This document shows positions 62,963-64,000 of a stretch of 64,000 bases of DNA, piece by piece. The translations under genes and the position numbers were made by a program. The stretch comes from UBA8437 sp964646205 (GTDB taxonomy: Bacteria > Planctomycetota > Planctomycetia > Planctomycetales > Planctomycetaceae): NCBI GenBank assembly GCA_964646205.1, contig CAZYAZ010000009.1, positions 43,577 through 107,576 on the forward strand. The letters run 5' to 3'. The notes beneath the pieces are model-generated. The model was not told the DNA's origin. It searched no databases and saw only the letters and a program-made list of their open reading frames with translations. The first letter of the stretch is position 1. Every line of letters starts with the position of its first letter.

Positions 62963-64000
62963 CTACCGCGACAGCACAAAGCACTTCATATTGCCGTCAC
63001 GGTCCCGGCAAAAGAGTCGCCCCCTGGAGAGTACGATATGGGGCCAGGCGTCGTTCTTCATGAGATCTTTTCGGCGCGCCAGCTCCGTGTATTTTTTGGG
63101 AGACCGAACGGCCGTCTCGGCCAGTACCAGGTCGCCACGCCGCCCCCAGACAATGATCCGATCATCTGAGGTGACGATGCAGGAAGCGGTGTCTCCAAAC
63201 ACGCCTCCTCGCCAGATCGGTTTGCCTGTCTGGAAATCGAGGCAATACAGCCCTCGCCAACACCAGTAAACATGCCCCTTGTGAATCACCGGTGGGCAAA
63301 CGCCCGACGCATACGGCTGCTTCCAGATCTGTTTTGCACCGGAACGGGTGATATCAATTCGCGCGGTCGAATACTGGTTGTATTCCGAGGAAATGATGAT
63401 CGAATTCTTTGACACCGTCGGCGTGGCCACGTTGTTGGCAAAATCCGTAGCCCAGGGGAACTCGGCAACCGTCTCCCCTTCGTGCCCCTGATCCAGGCGG
63501 GCGACCAACAGGTTGCGAATTGTCAACACGGCCAGGCAAGGCAACCCCTCGACAACCATCGGAGCCAGTCCACCGGTGTGGCCAGCAGGATCTTTGGATT
63601 CCGAGACCCAACGACGACGGCCGGTCTTTTTCGAAAAGGCCATCAGGTTCCCTTCATCGTCCCCCACCTCGACAATCACTGTCTCACCGTGCAGCAACGG
63701 AGCAGTCGTGTACCCGTAATCGCGAAGTCTCCGGCGGCCCACCTTGGGCCGCTGTGGTACCCGGTAAGCCTCGTACAGGTTCAGACCCCAGACCCGTTTT
63801 CCCTGCCGCCGCGTGTCCCAGCAAATCAGGTCACCATCGGTACTGAGCGTGTAAAGATAACCGGTTGACATGTCGTAGCTGGGGCAGGACGAGGGCCCCG
63901 AGTACAGTCCCTTGTCTCCATCACTCACGCGACCGTATTCGGGACAAGCGTAGGATTGGTGCCAGGCAACCTGGCCGGTCTTCGTGTCCAGGGCCCAGAC
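62963..64000 (-). CDS. PQQ-like beta-propeller protein, 5' end cut by window edge
   Basis: The frame is open to the window edge and reads VWALDTKTGQVAWHQSYACPEYGRV before the first possible internal start, so about 345 residues of a longer protein are seen. PQQ-type blade motifs repeat: VWALDTKTGQVAWH, LYTLSTDGDLICWDTRRQGKRVW, LMAFSKKTGRRRWVSES, and LYCLDFQTGKPIWRGG. These are outer-membrane or secreted propellers (BamB/quinoprotein-like) that need not bind PQQ. The N-terminal signal peptide must lie outside the window. Confidence 0.85.
   Translation of the reverse strand, partial: VWALDTKTGQVAWHQSYACPEYGRVSDGDKGLYSGPSSCPSYDMSTGYLYTLSTDGDLICWDTRRQGKRVWGLNLYEAYRVPQRPKVGRRRLRDYGYTTAPLLHGETVIVEVGDDEGNLMAFSKKTGRRRWVSESKDPAGHTGGLAPMVVEGLPCLAVLTIRNLLVARLDQGHEGETVAEFPWATDFANNVATPTVSKNSIIISSEYNQYSTARIDITRSGAKQIWKQPYASGVCPPVIHKGHVYWCWRGLYCLDFQTGKPIWRGGVFGDTASCIVTSDDRIIVWGRRGDLVLAETAVRSPKKYTELARRKDLMKNDAWPHIVLSRGRLFCRDRDGNMKCFVLSR

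Noticed and set aside
1..64000. CRISPR arrays, insertion sequences, phage genes, tRNA and rRNA
   Set aside because: Scanning intergenic regions by eye showed no spaced direct repeats, transposase genes with terminal repeats, or tRNA-like cloverleaf sequence. Short intergenic regions leave little room for them, but a covariance search was not possible.

Overview
The window looks like part of a planctomycete chromosome, probably from a draft or metagenome assembly because it holds two 100-base runs of N. The assignment rests on the repeated presence of families that are expanded in Planctomycetota: five DUF1501 proteins, two DUF1549/DUF1553 proteins, a DUF1592/DUF1552 pair, a PmoA-like (DUF6807) protein, long leucine-rich-repeat proteins with ITDxGL units, and many Tat or Sec signal peptides. 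The DNA is GC-rich. I saw no rRNA, tRNA, insertion sequence, phage gene or CRISPR array.

Layout. 1-121: start of a truncated secreted protein. 276-4819: an LRR lipoprotein converging on a dihydrodipicolinate-synthase-family/sodium-symporter operon. 5075-8290: DUF1501, PmoA-like and alpha/beta hydrolase genes. 8304-19199: a long minus-strand run of three DUF1501 genes, one DUF1549/DUF1553 gene carrying a foreign membrane-transporter segment, a lactonase-type propeller, a DUF3293 protein and a sialidase-like protein. 19367-25912: a DUF1592/DUF1552 pair whose 5' end lies in an assembly gap, then a VIT/vWA protein. 26249-30744: an RND efflux operon. 30808-35993: an NHL propeller and a CoA-metabolism locus (SDR divergent from acyl-CoA ligase, thiolase and DUF35). 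36102-37397: a metallophosphoesterase-LRR fusion. 37490-42353: a second RND operon. 42523-48778: a divergent locus of an ankyrin lipoprotein facing DUF4956, a VTC-type polyphosphate polymerase and a CotH-ankyrin fusion. 49030-54096: a fatty acid desaturase and a cytochrome-DUF1549-DUF1553/DUF1501 pair. 54134-57734: an feoA-feoB-Cys-rich-terC operon. 57908-64000: a LamG/CBM9 glycan-active protein, a Tat-exported TIM-barrel-like protein and a truncated PQQ propeller.

How they fit together. Much of the window encodes exported proteins for contact with, or breakdown of, complex organic matter (lectin-like LamG, CBM9, sialidase-like, esterase-like, PSD/DUF families), with uptake and CoA-linked catabolism inside the cell and two RND pumps for export. 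The most unusual part is 42523-48778. There a predicted polyphosphate polymerase and DUF4956 membrane protein sit with a CotH-type kinase fused to ankyrin modules, and a divergent lipoprotein is built from the same roughly 146-residue ankyrin module, which includes a characteristic capping segment I do not recognise. Two other oddities are an MFS-transporter-like hairpin embedded in frame in a DUF1549/DUF1553 protein (about 10930-11250) and a metallophosphoesterase fused to the same type of LRR as the lipoprotein at the start of the window.
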